Assembly (NCBI GenBank): GCA_028289405.1
Contig: JANQPP010000090.1
Span: forward strand, 1 to 64,000
Direction: 5' to 3'
Source of the DNA: Pirellulales bacterium
GTDB taxonomy: Bacteria > Planctomycetota > Planctomycetia > Pirellulales > JANQPP01
Length of the DNA stretch: 64,000 nt
Of the stretch, positions 45,362-53,691 are shown piece by piece (position 1 is the first letter of the stretch; each line of letters begins with the position of its first letter). The notes beneath the pieces are model-generated. The model did no database searches. It was given only the letters and a program-made list of their open reading frames with translations, and was not told where the DNA came from. The translations under genes and the position numbers were made by a program.

Positions 45362-46960
45362 TCATTCTTCGACATCGGGGCGTGTCTCGCTGTCCGCAAG
45401 GAATTCCGGGTTGAAACTCCGCAACAGCAACCGGCCTTTGTGAATGTTGTAAGCCCCATCCGCCCGCAACGCGTTTTGGCCCGTCCCCGAGGGATACCAT
45501 TGCCAGGAATGGGCATCGACCACGGCAAATCCTGGCTGGGATTGCCACACACCGCGCGCGACGAGGAGCGTGTCCCCGAAAAAATTTCCGATCAATTCCA
45601 ATTGGCTGTCGCTGATCCCGGCGTTTTGCAACCGCTCCCGGGCCGAGACGTACGTTCCAAAAGACGCTTGTTCCTCGTCCTCCGCGAATCGCTGGCTGAT
45701 CTCCTCGTGTTCGGCGAACCAACCGGCAAACAGTGCGTAGGCATCGTGTAAGTCGAGGTTTTCGAGATTCAGCACGATGGCTTGCGTCAACGGGCCGGCC
45801 AGCCCGATACCGGTCCAATCTTGGCCTGAGGGACCGTACCGAAAACGGAACAAAAAACAGTCCACCGGTTCGTCAAAACCTGGCCAAAACAGCCTGCGGG
45901 AATCCCACAATTCCAACTCATGAGGCGCCATGCCGAATTGGGTCGGCTCGGCCAGCCAAGCGGCCAGGTCCCCCTCCGCGAGGGCGAATGGGGAACGGAA
46001 TTGCTGGGCCACGTCCTGGATCGCCAACTCCTCCAAGTATTGCAGCACTCTCCGCCGCACGACCGGTTCCGCGGCAAGTTCCTCGAGCATTTTCTCGCCC
46101 GACTTGTCCCCCAAACGGACCAGCGCGGCGGCCGCCTCGGCGCGGATACGTCGGTGCGGCAAATCGGCTGCTTGGTGCAGGCCGGGGAGAAAAACGGGAT
46201 CGGCGAGTAGCCCAGCCGTGTCGCACAACGAGATGGCTAGCGGAATGCCGGCACGAAATTCCCGCATGTGCTTGCCGCTGGACGAGGCATCATCCCGACT
46301 CGACTCGACGCCTTTTTCCAGACTTCGGGCTACCTGGGTCAACAGCCGGTTCAGCGCCTCGGCCCGCGATTTCCCAGGATGTTCGGCGGCAAGGCCATTT
46401 CGCGTGACGTGATTGGCGAAATCCAAGATCAATGCCGCGTACTCTTGGCGGGAGAGCGCTTCCCAGAGGCGGGGAAATAGCGATTCAACGGAAAGTTGTG
46501 GATGCTGAAAGAGGGGGACGAAGGGAAGCCACTCGGAAGACGCATTCCAGGGAGGGTCAGCCGCCAGCAACTCGGCAAAAGCCCGCAACGCCGGTTCCGA
46601 CCCGGTTGCCGTGAGCCGCCAAAGCAACTCGGATCGCGCATTCCCGTTGGCCGGCAGCTTTTTGTAAAGTCCCCCAAGCTGCATGACCGACTCTTCCGTT
46701 AGGAATGCCGCATGTTGATTTGCCCATGGTCTCGGCATCAGTCCGCGCAACTGTTCCAGAGCTTGTTGCATGGCGCGGTCCGCCTCATCCGGCGGTATGG
46801 TGTCCGCCAAGGCAGCGAGCCAGTTGCACAGCAGAGGGAGTATCGCCGGGTCGAGCGGCGGTTGCCTGGGAAGATGCCGGGACAACTGTTCCACCGCTTG
46901 CTCGGCATCTCGCGGCAAAGATGACAAATCAGCTAGAAAATGATGCAGATCGCTGGCCAT
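45362..46960 (-). CDS. Hypothetical protein with HEAT-like helical repeats
   Basis: A 532-residue soluble protein, unrecognised. The first two thirds are helical and HEAT-like (ALRAFAELLAADPPWNASSE, LPHRRIRAEAAAALVRLGDK then SGEKMLEELAAE), and the last third looks alpha/beta (ELELWDSRRLFWPGFDEPVD). ATG at 46960 is used because the longer frame to 47092 begins at a TTG; neither has a strong ribosome-binding site. Its stop at 45362 is 175 bases from the CbiM start. No motif allows a function to be named. Confidence 0.65.
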   Translation of the reverse strand: MASDLHHFLADLSSLPRDAEQAVEQLSRHLPRQPPLDPAILPLLCNWLAALADTIPPDEADRAMQQALEQLRGLMPRPWANQHAAFLTEESVMQLGGLYKKLPANGNARSELLWRLTATGSEPALRAFAELLAADPPWNASSEWLPFVPLFQHPQLSVESLFPRLWEALSRQEYAALILDFANHVTRNGLAAEHPGKSRAEALNRLLTQVARSLEKGVESSRDDASSSGKHMREFRAGIPLAISLCDTAGLLADPVFLPGLHQAADLPHRRIRAEAAAALVRLGDKSGEKMLEELAAEPVVRRRVLQYLEELAIQDVAQQFRSPFALAEGDLAAWLAEPTQFGMAPHELELWDSRRLFWPGFDEPVDCFLFRFRYGPSGQDWTGIGLAGPLTQAIVLNLENLDLHDAYALFAGWFAEHEEISQRFAEDEEQASFGTYVSARERLQNAGISDSQLELIGNFFGDTLLVARGVWQSQPGFAVVDAHSWQWYPSGTGQNALRADGAYNIHKGRLLLRSFNPEFLADSETRPDVEE

Positions 46961-47458
46961 GGTGGAATCTTTGTTGATAGCGTGAGGCTCGCCCGGCAAA
47001 CTCAGGTTGCCGAAGACGCGCTGGTAGTCATTACGATTTTTGGATTTGGATGAAAAATCCGCATTGACGCGGACCACGAAAAAATGTTTCAATGCGGAGA
47101 GTTAGGGGGGACAGCCCAAACGACTCGGCTAACGCGTTGATGCAAAACAGGACGAAAGCATCGGCGGAACGCCTAAAAGGGAATGGACGTGTTACAAGGA
47201 ATGCACGTCATGCGGAGGTTGTCAAGAGTTCTCCCCGGTGAATTCATTACGTTGCCCCGTGGACGCGGCCTGTTTTTGCTTCGGAAGTGACTTGCATCGT
47301 CGATGAACCGTGTTGGCGAGTGCGGCATGGAACGCGAGTACATTCGTTGACGCTGACCGGCACATAGCCGGAAGGCGACGTGCTTTCCCTGTGAGGGTAC
47401 CCCCGGGGAAACCGACGCTGAGAACCATTGGGTACCAGCAAGCAAGGAGCCAAGGAAC
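46961..47458. other. Intergenic region before the histone-like gene
   Basis: About 500 bases with divergent genes on each side. I see no convincing gene; short frames here are unlike the neighbours. It should hold promoters in both directions. AAGGAGCC at 47444-47451 serves the histone-like gene. Confidence 0.5.
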
Positions 47459-47755
47459 ATGGCGACGACGAAGAAGAAATCGGTGAGAACCAGAACCACG
47501 AAGACCGCGGCGAAGCGTTCTCCCAAAAAGAAGACGCCCGCCAAGAAAACGGCGCGTACCGCCACCAAGAAGACCACGGCGAAGCGTTCTCCTAAAAAGA
47601 AGGCCGCCGTCAAGCGGACGGCCACGAAGAAAAGTGCCTCCACGAAAAGGGCCTCGACCACCAAACGGTCCCCCAAGAAGAAGACCGCCGCCACCAAGGC
47701 GCGACGGACCACGACGGTGAAAAAGAAGGCGCGCACGACGAAGAAGTCGCGTTAG
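47459..47755 (+). CDS. Histone H1-like basic protein with SPKK repeats
   Basis: A 98-residue protein made almost wholly of Lys, Arg, Thr, Ala, Ser and Pro, as in bacterial H1-like proteins (HctB/BpH1 kind). The KRSPKKK motif occurs three times, at about residues 19-25, 42-48 and 69-75; SPKK motifs bind the minor groove of AT-rich DNA in eukaryotic H1. It is expected to be a disordered nucleoid protein that compacts DNA, which fits the condensed nucleoid of planctomycetes. A good AGGAG precedes the ATG and a strong terminator follows at 47884. Minus-strand frames across the same DNA are artefacts of its low complexity. Confidence 0.87.
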   Translation: MATTKKKSVRTRTTKTAAKRSPKKKTPAKKTARTATKKTTAKRSPKKKAAVKRTATKKSASTKRASTTKRSPKKKTAATKARRTTTVKKKARTTKKSR

Positions 47756-47883
47756 TGCGAGTCGCACTTACGTGTAGCGTCTCCGGCGCTGAAATTCACG
47801 AGTCGAGATAGCGCAAAAGCCGCTACGCTTAACCGATTCACGCTCTAGAGCGCGTTACACGTCGCGGTTGGACCGGAAACGAC

Positions 47884-47922
47884 AGGCCGGCTCTTCCCCT
47901 CCCGGGAGGCCGGCCTTTTTTT
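47884..47922 (+). terminator. Strong terminator of the histone-like gene
   Basis: AGGCCGG (47884-47890) pairs with CCGGCCT (47910-47916), with further C-rich/G-rich pairing in the loop, and T7 follows at 47916-47922. About 130 bases after the stop codon, so the mRNA has a long 3' end. Confidence 0.88.
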
Positions 47923-47933
47923 ATTTGCCAGCT

Positions 47934-48161
47934 TCACCCGGCGAGCACCAGTCCTAAGATGCCCCATACCGCCAACGCCAAAGATTCCGGCACGGCAAGA
48001 CCAAAGTGAACTGAAAACCTCTGCCCGCTGTTAACGTTCTTGGGCCAGGTCCAGGAATGCGTCCCCTTGCACGGATCCGTTTGACGTGAAAAATAGACAT
48101 CTTGGATATACTTCGATGCATGGGTGATGGACCAGATTCGACTTTCCCGCTGGCGGTTCAC
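47934..48161 (-). pseudogene. Possible PEP-CTERM gene remnant
   Basis: A 75-codon frame ends in LAVPESLALAVWGILGLVLAG and then stops. This resembles a PEP-CTERM tail (VPExxSLALxxxGxLGL) with PES in place of PEP and no basic end. There is no signal peptide. It is best read as the eroded 3' end of a PEP-CTERM gene, but chance is not excluded. Confidence 0.35.
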
Positions 48162-48175
48162 GGAGAGATTCGGCG

Positions 48176-48709
48176 ATGACGCGACCCATCGACCCTGAAC
48201 ACAAGCAATGGCGTAAGATCCTGCAAATCTTGGGACCCGTTGTCCTGGGAATAGGAGGGCTTCTGACCCTGGTCGGTTTGGTTAGCTTCTTCGCTTCCTT
48301 TGGCTCATTCGGAATACCACGTTACTTCTGGTGCGCGTTTGTCGGGATTCCACTGATGGGTCTGGGAAGTACGATTTGCAAGTTCGCCTTCATGGGCACG
48401 GTGAGCCGGTACATGGCGAATGAGGTCGCGCCGGTCAGCAAGGATGTGGTGAACTACATGGCGGACGGTACCAAGGACGCCGTGCGGGATGTCGCCGCGG
48501 CCATCGGGGAGGGCCTTTCCTCTTCTCGCGGCACACCCGAGATAACCGTTCTCCGCTGCCACAAATGCAACGCACAGAACGCCACCACGGCCAATTTCTG
48601 CCAAGCATGCGGGGCTTCGCTCGGCAAGTCCGTGGCCTGTGCCCAGTGCGGCGAGTTGAATGATCCAGACGCCCGTTTTTGCGATAATTGCGGGCAAGCC
48701 GTGGCGTGA
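48176..48709 (+). CDS. Membrane protein with a double zinc ribbon
   Basis: A 177-residue protein with two membrane spans (about 18-44, VVLGIGGLLTLVGLVSFFAS; and 48-70, YFWCAFVGIPLMGLGSTICK) and a cytoplasmic C-terminal double zinc ribbon with four CxxC knuckles: CHKC, CQAC, CAQC and CDNC, in the spacing of DZR domains. Zinc-ribbon membrane proteins of this type have no fixed function; they may scaffold or sense. The ATG at 48176 has GGAGAGA upstream. Confidence 0.82.
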   Translation: MTRPIDPEHKQWRKILQILGPVVLGIGGLLTLVGLVSFFASFGSFGIPRYFWCAFVGIPLMGLGSTICKFAFMGTVSRYMANEVAPVSKDVVNYMADGTKDAVRDVAAAIGEGLSSSRGTPEITVLRCHKCNAQNATTANFCQACGASLGKSVACAQCGELNDPDARFCDNCGQAVA

Positions 48710-48752
48710 CGATGTTGATCGCGAGCGCTGCGCGGTTTGGCATTGCGTGGAA

Positions 48753-49535
48753 TCAACGCGTTTTGGCCCCGCGATCTCGCGGCCCCTCAATGTGAGGGAT
48801 CAAGGCCAAGCGGACCGGTGTCCCTTCCTTCGGAATACGGTCGGTGAAGGCCTCGAATAATAAAGCGTCATTCGTGGCGTCGCTTTGGCCCGCCACATCA
48901 AGCAATGCGGAGGTGAAATTGGCCACGCAGATAAAGTCACCACCTTCCGCCTGATAGTAGCGCTTGCCCGTTTGAGGATCCGTCCAAAACCCACTTCCCG
49001 CGAACACGAACTTCTGGTCCATGGGCTTTTGGGTTTTTAGGTCGCGGATCCACTCCTGCGCGCGAGCCAGGCGCGGCTGATCCTTCTCCCGCCACGAAAC
49101 GACCACGTCGACCTGCGTGCCTGTGGGCGGACGAAATTCCGGCCGGAATTGCACTGGTTGGCCCGCCTTGGCCCCGAGCGCCAAGAGCGCGGCGTGCACC
49201 AGGTAGGCTTCCGTATCCGCCGCGACAATCGATTCGTGCTCCTTCGTGTTTTTGGGGCAAGCGAACATCTCCAACTGTCCCTGACGAAGACACACTTCGC
49301 CATCCATGATGACCCGCCCGTGCTGCCGGTCGATCCACACCGGATGCTGCGGGGAGAGCTTCTTCCATTCATCGGGGACTTCGTCACCGGGAATGCCGAA
49401 GGGGGGCGTGATCGGCTTTTCGGAATCGGAGCTTGCCGGACGGCTTGGTCCTGACGCTTCCTGCGCCGCTTCAAGCGGCACGAAGGGACAGAGAATCGAA
49501 CCGCATATCCACGCCACAAAAAATCTTCGCTGCAT
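48753..49535 (-). CDS. Exported YdjY-domain protein
   Basis: A 260-residue protein with a signal peptide (MQRRFFVAWICGSILCPF to LEAAQ) and a YdjY-type domain: VWIDRQHGRVIMDGEVCLRQ, GQLEMFACPKNTKEHESIVA, AYLVHAALLALGAKAGQPVQ, FVFAGSGFWTDPQTGKRYYQ, AEGGDFICVANFTSALLDVA and DALLFEAFTDRIPKEGTPVR. Common in planctomycetes, function unknown. ATG at 49535 has GGAG eight bases upstream; the TTG at 49550 is less likely. Confidence 0.85.
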   Translation of the reverse strand: MQRRFFVAWICGSILCPFVPLEAAQEASGPSRPASSDSEKPITPPFGIPGDEVPDEWKKLSPQHPVWIDRQHGRVIMDGEVCLRQGQLEMFACPKNTKEHESIVAADTEAYLVHAALLALGAKAGQPVQFRPEFRPPTGTQVDVVVSWREKDQPRLARAQEWIRDLKTQKPMDQKFVFAGSGFWTDPQTGKRYYQAEGGDFICVANFTSALLDVAGQSDATNDALLFEAFTDRIPKEGTPVRLALIPHIEGPRDRGAKTR

Positions 49536-49766
49536 GAGTCGGGCTCCCAATTTTCAAGTCGTGGCACCCCGGTCCCTCGTAGGCTTGATTTAGGCATCCA
49601 AGCACACGCTGACGGCGAGGAATGACGCGGAGTGCTGTTTATCTTAAGATACGCAGCCATGGTCGAGCGGCCAATCCCCGCTCACTGGTTCTTGCCCGCG
49701 CTGTTCCGGCTTTGAAAAAGCATCCACGCCGCGCGGTCCATCCAGGTTGCACGAAGGGAATGATGC

Positions 49767-51608
49767 ATGTCCGAAACCAAGGCGGGTCCAACTCGATCGC
49801 GAAGCAGACGAAAAGCCGCGCCCTCGCGGCGAGGGAAGCCCGCCAGTCTCGAAAATACCGCGACACTTCCCACGCAATTCGAGGATTGGCATGCTTGGTG
49901 CACGCACCTGCATGCGCGCCAGGAACCACTCGAACCACGGAAAATCATGGCCAGCCGCCATGCGGGCCTGTTGTGGGCATTGCCGGAAGAGGTCGATTCC
50001 GCCCGCTTGGCCACATTTTTGCGATCTTTGGGAATGCGAGTCGGTACGAAGTACCACGCGGAGGCGAACGGCCATGCCGATGTTCCGGATGCCGGCGATT
50101 CCTCGCCGGAAGAGTTGGCCCGCCAATGGTTGGCCAGGCCAGTGGACAACAAGAATTCCACGTTGCTTTACGAAAGTTTGGCCTGGGCCTATTCACTTCC
50201 AAAACTGGCACGAGCCTGTTCGGAAGCCACGTGGTGGTCTCTGCTAGAAAAGCTCACTGATGAGTCGCGAGAAGCCGGCGACCATCGGTCCACGGTTTCT
50301 CCCGGGGCATCGCAATTGTTGGGCGGAGAACTGGCGGTGGTGTTGGGGTATCTGCTGCCAGAGATTCCCCAATGCGTATCCCTGGCGGAACGGGCCTGGG
50401 AAACCCTCTCGTGGGGATTGGTCGAGTTTTTGGATGGCGAGGGGATGCCGAAGCAACAGCACCTTGGCTGGTTGCGCCCTCTGTTGACGAGTTGGGCGCG
50501 TGCCCGCCGCATGGGCCGAGCCATCTCCAGAAGCTGGTCCTCCGAAGCGGAAGACCAGTACCTGTTTCTGGCCCAACACGCGCTCCGCCTGGCCCGCCGC
50601 GACGGAGGCATCGCGCTGCAACCAGCCGGCGAATCCCCGCACGGTTGGCGAGAGTTTTTGCCCCTGCTGTTCGAGGACGCGGAAGATCCGGAACTCGATC
50701 AAATTGCCGAGGAATTGGCAACTCGGCGAGGCGCTGCGAGCCAGCCAAGCGCCGTGGAACTACCCCCTCCCCGATATCACTCCGAATGGGCAGGCGTGGC
50801 CGTCTTGTGGCCCGAATGGTCTTACGACGCCCCTCGCTTGACGGTGGCCTACGGTGCCGATGAAGTCCGTTCCGAATTGACCTGGGGACGCGGGCTGTTC
50901 TGGAACGGACCTCACCGGACACGGATCACCTGGGAAGGGAAGGAAGCCCAGCAAAAGGGTCCTTGGCAGCAGATTTGCTGGGTCGGGGACGAGGACGTGG
51001 ACTACCTGGAGTTGGAATCGCCATGGTCCCACGGGTTGCGGGTCCAACGGCAGATCTTGCTCACGCGAGAAGATCGATTTCTGTATTGGGCCGATATCGT
51101 GCTTGCTGATCAGCTCGGCAAGTTGGAATACGACCTGACGTTTCCACTATCGTTCGAGTGTCAATTTCACCCACAAGACCGTTCGCACGAGGCGCACCTA
51201 GAATCCGCCAAACGCCGAGTCTTGGCGCTTCCGTTGGGGCTCAAGGAGTGGAGGCACGACGTGCGGCTCGGCGAATTCCAGCGGGACGCCGATCACGGCG
51301 GGTTGCGAATCCAACAGTGGAGCGAGGGCCGAGCGCTGGCCGTCCCCTTGTTCTTCGACCTGTATCCTCGGCGGTCGGGCAAGCCCTTTACCTGGCGGCA
51401 GCTCACAATCGCGGAGCGGCGCGAGCTACAATCGAAAGATGTGGCCGTCGGTTACCGCGTGCAAGTCGGCGCGTGGCAGTGGTTGATTTACCGCTCGCTC
51501 ACGACGCCCGCGAACCGTACGGTCCTGGGGCAGAATACGCTGCGAGAATTCTTGATCGGCCGTTTCCATCGCAATGGAACGGTCCAACCGCTGCTGGAAA
51601 TCGAATAA
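49767..51608 (+). CDS. Large hypothetical protein, possibly heparinase-like in fold
   Basis: Unrecognised 613-residue protein. The first 35 residues are basic and Ser/Arg-rich with no signal peptide. The middle (about 100-320) is helical with many Trp and Leu; the last 280 residues are beta-rich (WAGVAVLWPEWSYDAPRLTV, LRVQRQILLTREDRFLYWAD, ALAVPLFFDLYPRRSGKPFT). A helical toroid followed by a beta-sandwich recalls heparinase II/III-like proteins, but I see no catalytic motif and rate that guess low. AAGGGA precedes the ATG. It ends 20 bases before yggS, so the two may be co-transcribed. Confidence 0.7.
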   Translation: MSETKAGPTRSRSRRKAAPSRRGKPASLENTATLPTQFEDWHAWCTHLHARQEPLEPRKIMASRHAGLLWALPEEVDSARLATFLRSLGMRVGTKYHAEANGHADVPDAGDSSPEELARQWLARPVDNKNSTLLYESLAWAYSLPKLARACSEATWWSLLEKLTDESREAGDHRSTVSPGASQLLGGELAVVLGYLLPEIPQCVSLAERAWETLSWGLVEFLDGEGMPKQQHLGWLRPLLTSWARARRMGRAISRSWSSEAEDQYLFLAQHALRLARRDGGIALQPAGESPHGWREFLPLLFEDAEDPELDQIAEELATRRGAASQPSAVELPPPRYHSEWAGVAVLWPEWSYDAPRLTVAYGADEVRSELTWGRGLFWNGPHRTRITWEGKEAQQKGPWQQICWVGDEDVDYLELESPWSHGLRVQRQILLTREDRFLYWADIVLADQLGKLEYDLTFPLSFECQFHPQDRSHEAHLESAKRRVLALPLGLKEWRHDVRLGEFQRDADHGGLRIQQWSEGRALAVPLFFDLYPRRSGKPFTWRQLTIAERRELQSKDVAVGYRVQVGAWQWLIYRSLTTPANRTVLGQNTLREFLIGRFHRNGTVQPLLEIE

Positions 51609-51628
51609 CGCGTTCCCTTGGGAAATCG

Positions 51629-52342
51629 ATGTCCGAATCTGCCGCCAAGCTGCGGGCGAACTTGCAGGCGATTCAAGAGCGAATCGATACGGCGGCCCAG
51701 CGTGCCGGTCGCCGGTCCGAGGAGGTTCGCCTGCTTGCCGTCACGAAATATTTCGACGATGAAACGACTCGTGCTGTCGTGGAGGCAGGTTGCCGCTGTT
51801 TGGGAGAAAGCCGCCCGCAACAGCTTTGGCATAAAGCCGCGGCGCTGAGTGACCTGCCTCAACTCGAATGGCACATGGTCGGACATCTACAGCGAAACAA
51901 GATCAAACGCACACTGCCGTTGGTCTCGCTGATCCATTCGGCGGACAACCGGCGATTGCTGCAAGCTCTGGAGGCGTTTGCCGCGGAAGAAGACAAACCG
52001 GCGGCGATCCTGATAGAGATCAATATCTCTGGAGATTCCAGCAAACATGGCTTTGCTCCCGAGGAGGCGGAGGAAGCCCTACAAATTGCCGCGAGCATGC
52101 GGCACTTGCGCGTAGGTGGTTTGATGGCCATGGCGGCCCGCGAAGGGGACCGTGATCGGGCTCGCCGCGACTTTGCTGGGCTGCGGGAACTGCGAGACCA
52201 ATTACTACGAGTCGCCCCGCCAGGAATCACTCTCGACGAATTGTCGATGGGGATGAGCGGCGATTTCGAAGAAGCGATCGCGGAAGGTTCGACCATCGTG
52301 CGGATTGGATCGGCGTTGTTGGAAGGGGTCACCGGCGGCTGA
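51629..52342 (+). CDS. PLP homeostasis protein, YggS/PLPBP family
   Basis: Binds pyridoxal 5'-phosphate and balances vitamin B6 and amino-acid pools; no enzyme activity is known. The 237-residue protein has LLAVTKYFDDETTRAVVEAG with the PLP-binding lysine, LEWHMVGHLQRNKIKRTLPL, LIEINISGDSSKHGF, LRVGGLMAMA and the phosphate loop region DELSMGMSGDFEEAIAEGST then IVRIGSALLEG. The ATG at 51629 follows GGGAAA; the frame is open far upstream inside the preceding gene, which is not meaningful. Its stop overlaps the next start (TGATG). Confidence 0.95.
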   Translation: MSESAAKLRANLQAIQERIDTAAQRAGRRSEEVRLLAVTKYFDDETTRAVVEAGCRCLGESRPQQLWHKAAALSDLPQLEWHMVGHLQRNKIKRTLPLVSLIHSADNRRLLQALEAFAAEEDKPAAILIEINISGDSSKHGFAPEEAEEALQIAASMRHLRVGGLMAMAAREGDRDRARRDFAGLRELRDQLLRVAPPGITLDELSMGMSGDFEEAIAEGSTIVRIGSALLEGVTGG

Positions 52343-53691
52343 TGTCATTTTCCCTGTTGCAAATATTGAGGCGGATGGGTTCGCGCGGCGGGCCTGTGAT
52401 CTTGTGTTGGCTGATGTGGATTAGTCATGCGTTGGCCCAGTCGCCTTCCACGACGGAGCAAGCCGATTCAGGGCAGTCACCCCTGCAACGGTTGCTCGAT
52501 TTGTGGGAAATCTCCATGGAGGACTTGGGCACGATTGGCATGGATCCCCCCGCGAATGCCGCGCGGTGGAATACCTTGCTCACCATATTCAACCGACTCC
52601 AGCAAATACCGCCTCGATCCTTGGAGGCGTGGTCCATCGGGACGGACGACCCATTGTCCGAGGACGTTCCGCCGCGCTTCGTGAAAATCACCGGCAGCCT
52701 GCTAGATGTGCAGACGCTCCAATTGCCCGCGAAACTTGGAGATAGCCACGGCGAGAACGAGATTTTCGTTTGCCGTGTCTCCGTTGAAGATTGGGACGCA
52801 CCAGCCGTGGTTTATGTGCCGCGGGTCCCGCCAAGTTGGCAAGAGCAACCGCCGCTCGGAGATACCGTGGGCCAGGTCGGCTTGCTCACTTCCGTCTCGG
52901 CGGACACGGAGGGCCGAGCCCTGCCGGTTCTAGTGGCCACCGCGCTGCAATGGCATCCCGATACGCCACTGGGCAATTTGGGGGTCGATGTGGCGGCGCT
53001 GGAGAGCGTGACCGATCGCACGGAACTGTCGTCCGAAGAACGAGAAAGTTTTTACGCGATCCTCGCCGCGCTGTCGCAAGTTGAAATCTCCGAGCTTTGG
53101 CCGGATCAGGCGGAGGCTACTTCCGTGGTGCCGCTATTTAATGCTCCGCAAACGCAACGAGGCGAACTGGTCCGACTGGAAGGCCGTGCCCGGCGCGTGG
53201 TGCGGGTCATTGTGGATGAGCCAGACATTCGTGACCGCTTCGGTGTCGGTGCGTATTGGGAAATCGATATGTTCACTCCCGATTCCCAGCGGCACCCGTT
53301 GGTGGTTTGCGTACCTCGATTGCCCGCAGGTTTTCCCACCGGGCGCGATGTCCAGGTCTCTTTGCGGGTCGCCGGATTCTTCTTCAAGTCGTGGGCCTAC
53401 CGCACCGCCGCGACAGAGAATGACAAAGCGGGACCAACGCCTACCAGGCAGTCCGTCCCCCTGATTCTGGCGACGCAGCCGGTGCGCTGGTCCCGTACTT
53501 GGGATACTTCGGCTCAATGGCTGACCGCCGTGCTTTTGAGTGTGGCCTTTTGCTTGGTGTTTGTCACGGCTTGGACTTTGTGGCGCTGGCAGCGACGCGA
53601 GGCTCGGCAGCGGCTACCTGGTCGGAGCCTGCCCAAGCAACTCGACCTGCCACGCGACGGCGGCGAACATCCTTCATCGGAAACCAATTAA
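52342..53691 (+). CDS. Exported membrane-anchored protein with two similar halves
   Basis: A 449-residue protein, family not recognised. A signal peptide (VILCWLMWISHALAQ) leads into two beta-rich segments of like design: PPRFVKITGSLLDVQTLQLP, then VVYVPRVPPSW and VGQVGLLTS; and RGELVRLEGRARRVVRVIVD, then LVVCVPRLPAGFPTGRDV and VSLRVAGFFFKSW. They look like a repeated OB-type barrel. A membrane span (AVLLSVAFCLVFVTAWTLW) and basic cytoplasmic tail end the protein. Translationally coupled to yggS (one shared base). Four bases overlap the convergent ald stop. Confidence 0.75.
   Translation: MSFSLLQILRRMGSRGGPVILCWLMWISHALAQSPSTTEQADSGQSPLQRLLDLWEISMEDLGTIGMDPPANAARWNTLLTIFNRLQQIPPRSLEAWSIGTDDPLSEDVPPRFVKITGSLLDVQTLQLPAKLGDSHGENEIFVCRVSVEDWDAPAVVYVPRVPPSWQEQPPLGDTVGQVGLLTSVSADTEGRALPVLVATALQWHPDTPLGNLGVDVAALESVTDRTELSSEERESFYAILAALSQVEISELWPDQAEATSVVPLFNAPQTQRGELVRLEGRARRVVRVIVDEPDIRDRFGVGAYWEIDMFTPDSQRHPLVVCVPRLPAGFPTGRDVQVSLRVAGFFFKSWAYRTAATENDKAGPTPTRQSVPLILATQPVRWSRTWDTSAQWLTAVLLSVAFCLVFVTAWTLWRWQRREARQRLPGRSLPKQLDLPRDGGEHPSSETN

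Larger units (their letters stand above)
47756..48175. other. Intergenic region after the histone-like gene
   Basis: About 420 bases. It contains the strong terminator at 47884-47922 and a PEP-CTERM-like fragment at 47934-48161 on the minus strand; the remainder holds nothing I recognise. Confidence 0.55.

Noticed and set aside
47173-47767. Long minus-strand frames across the histone-like gene rich in Phe, Val, Leu and Arg
   Set aside because: They are the complement of Lys/Arg/Ala codon repeats; the plus-strand gene has ribosome site, sense composition and terminator.
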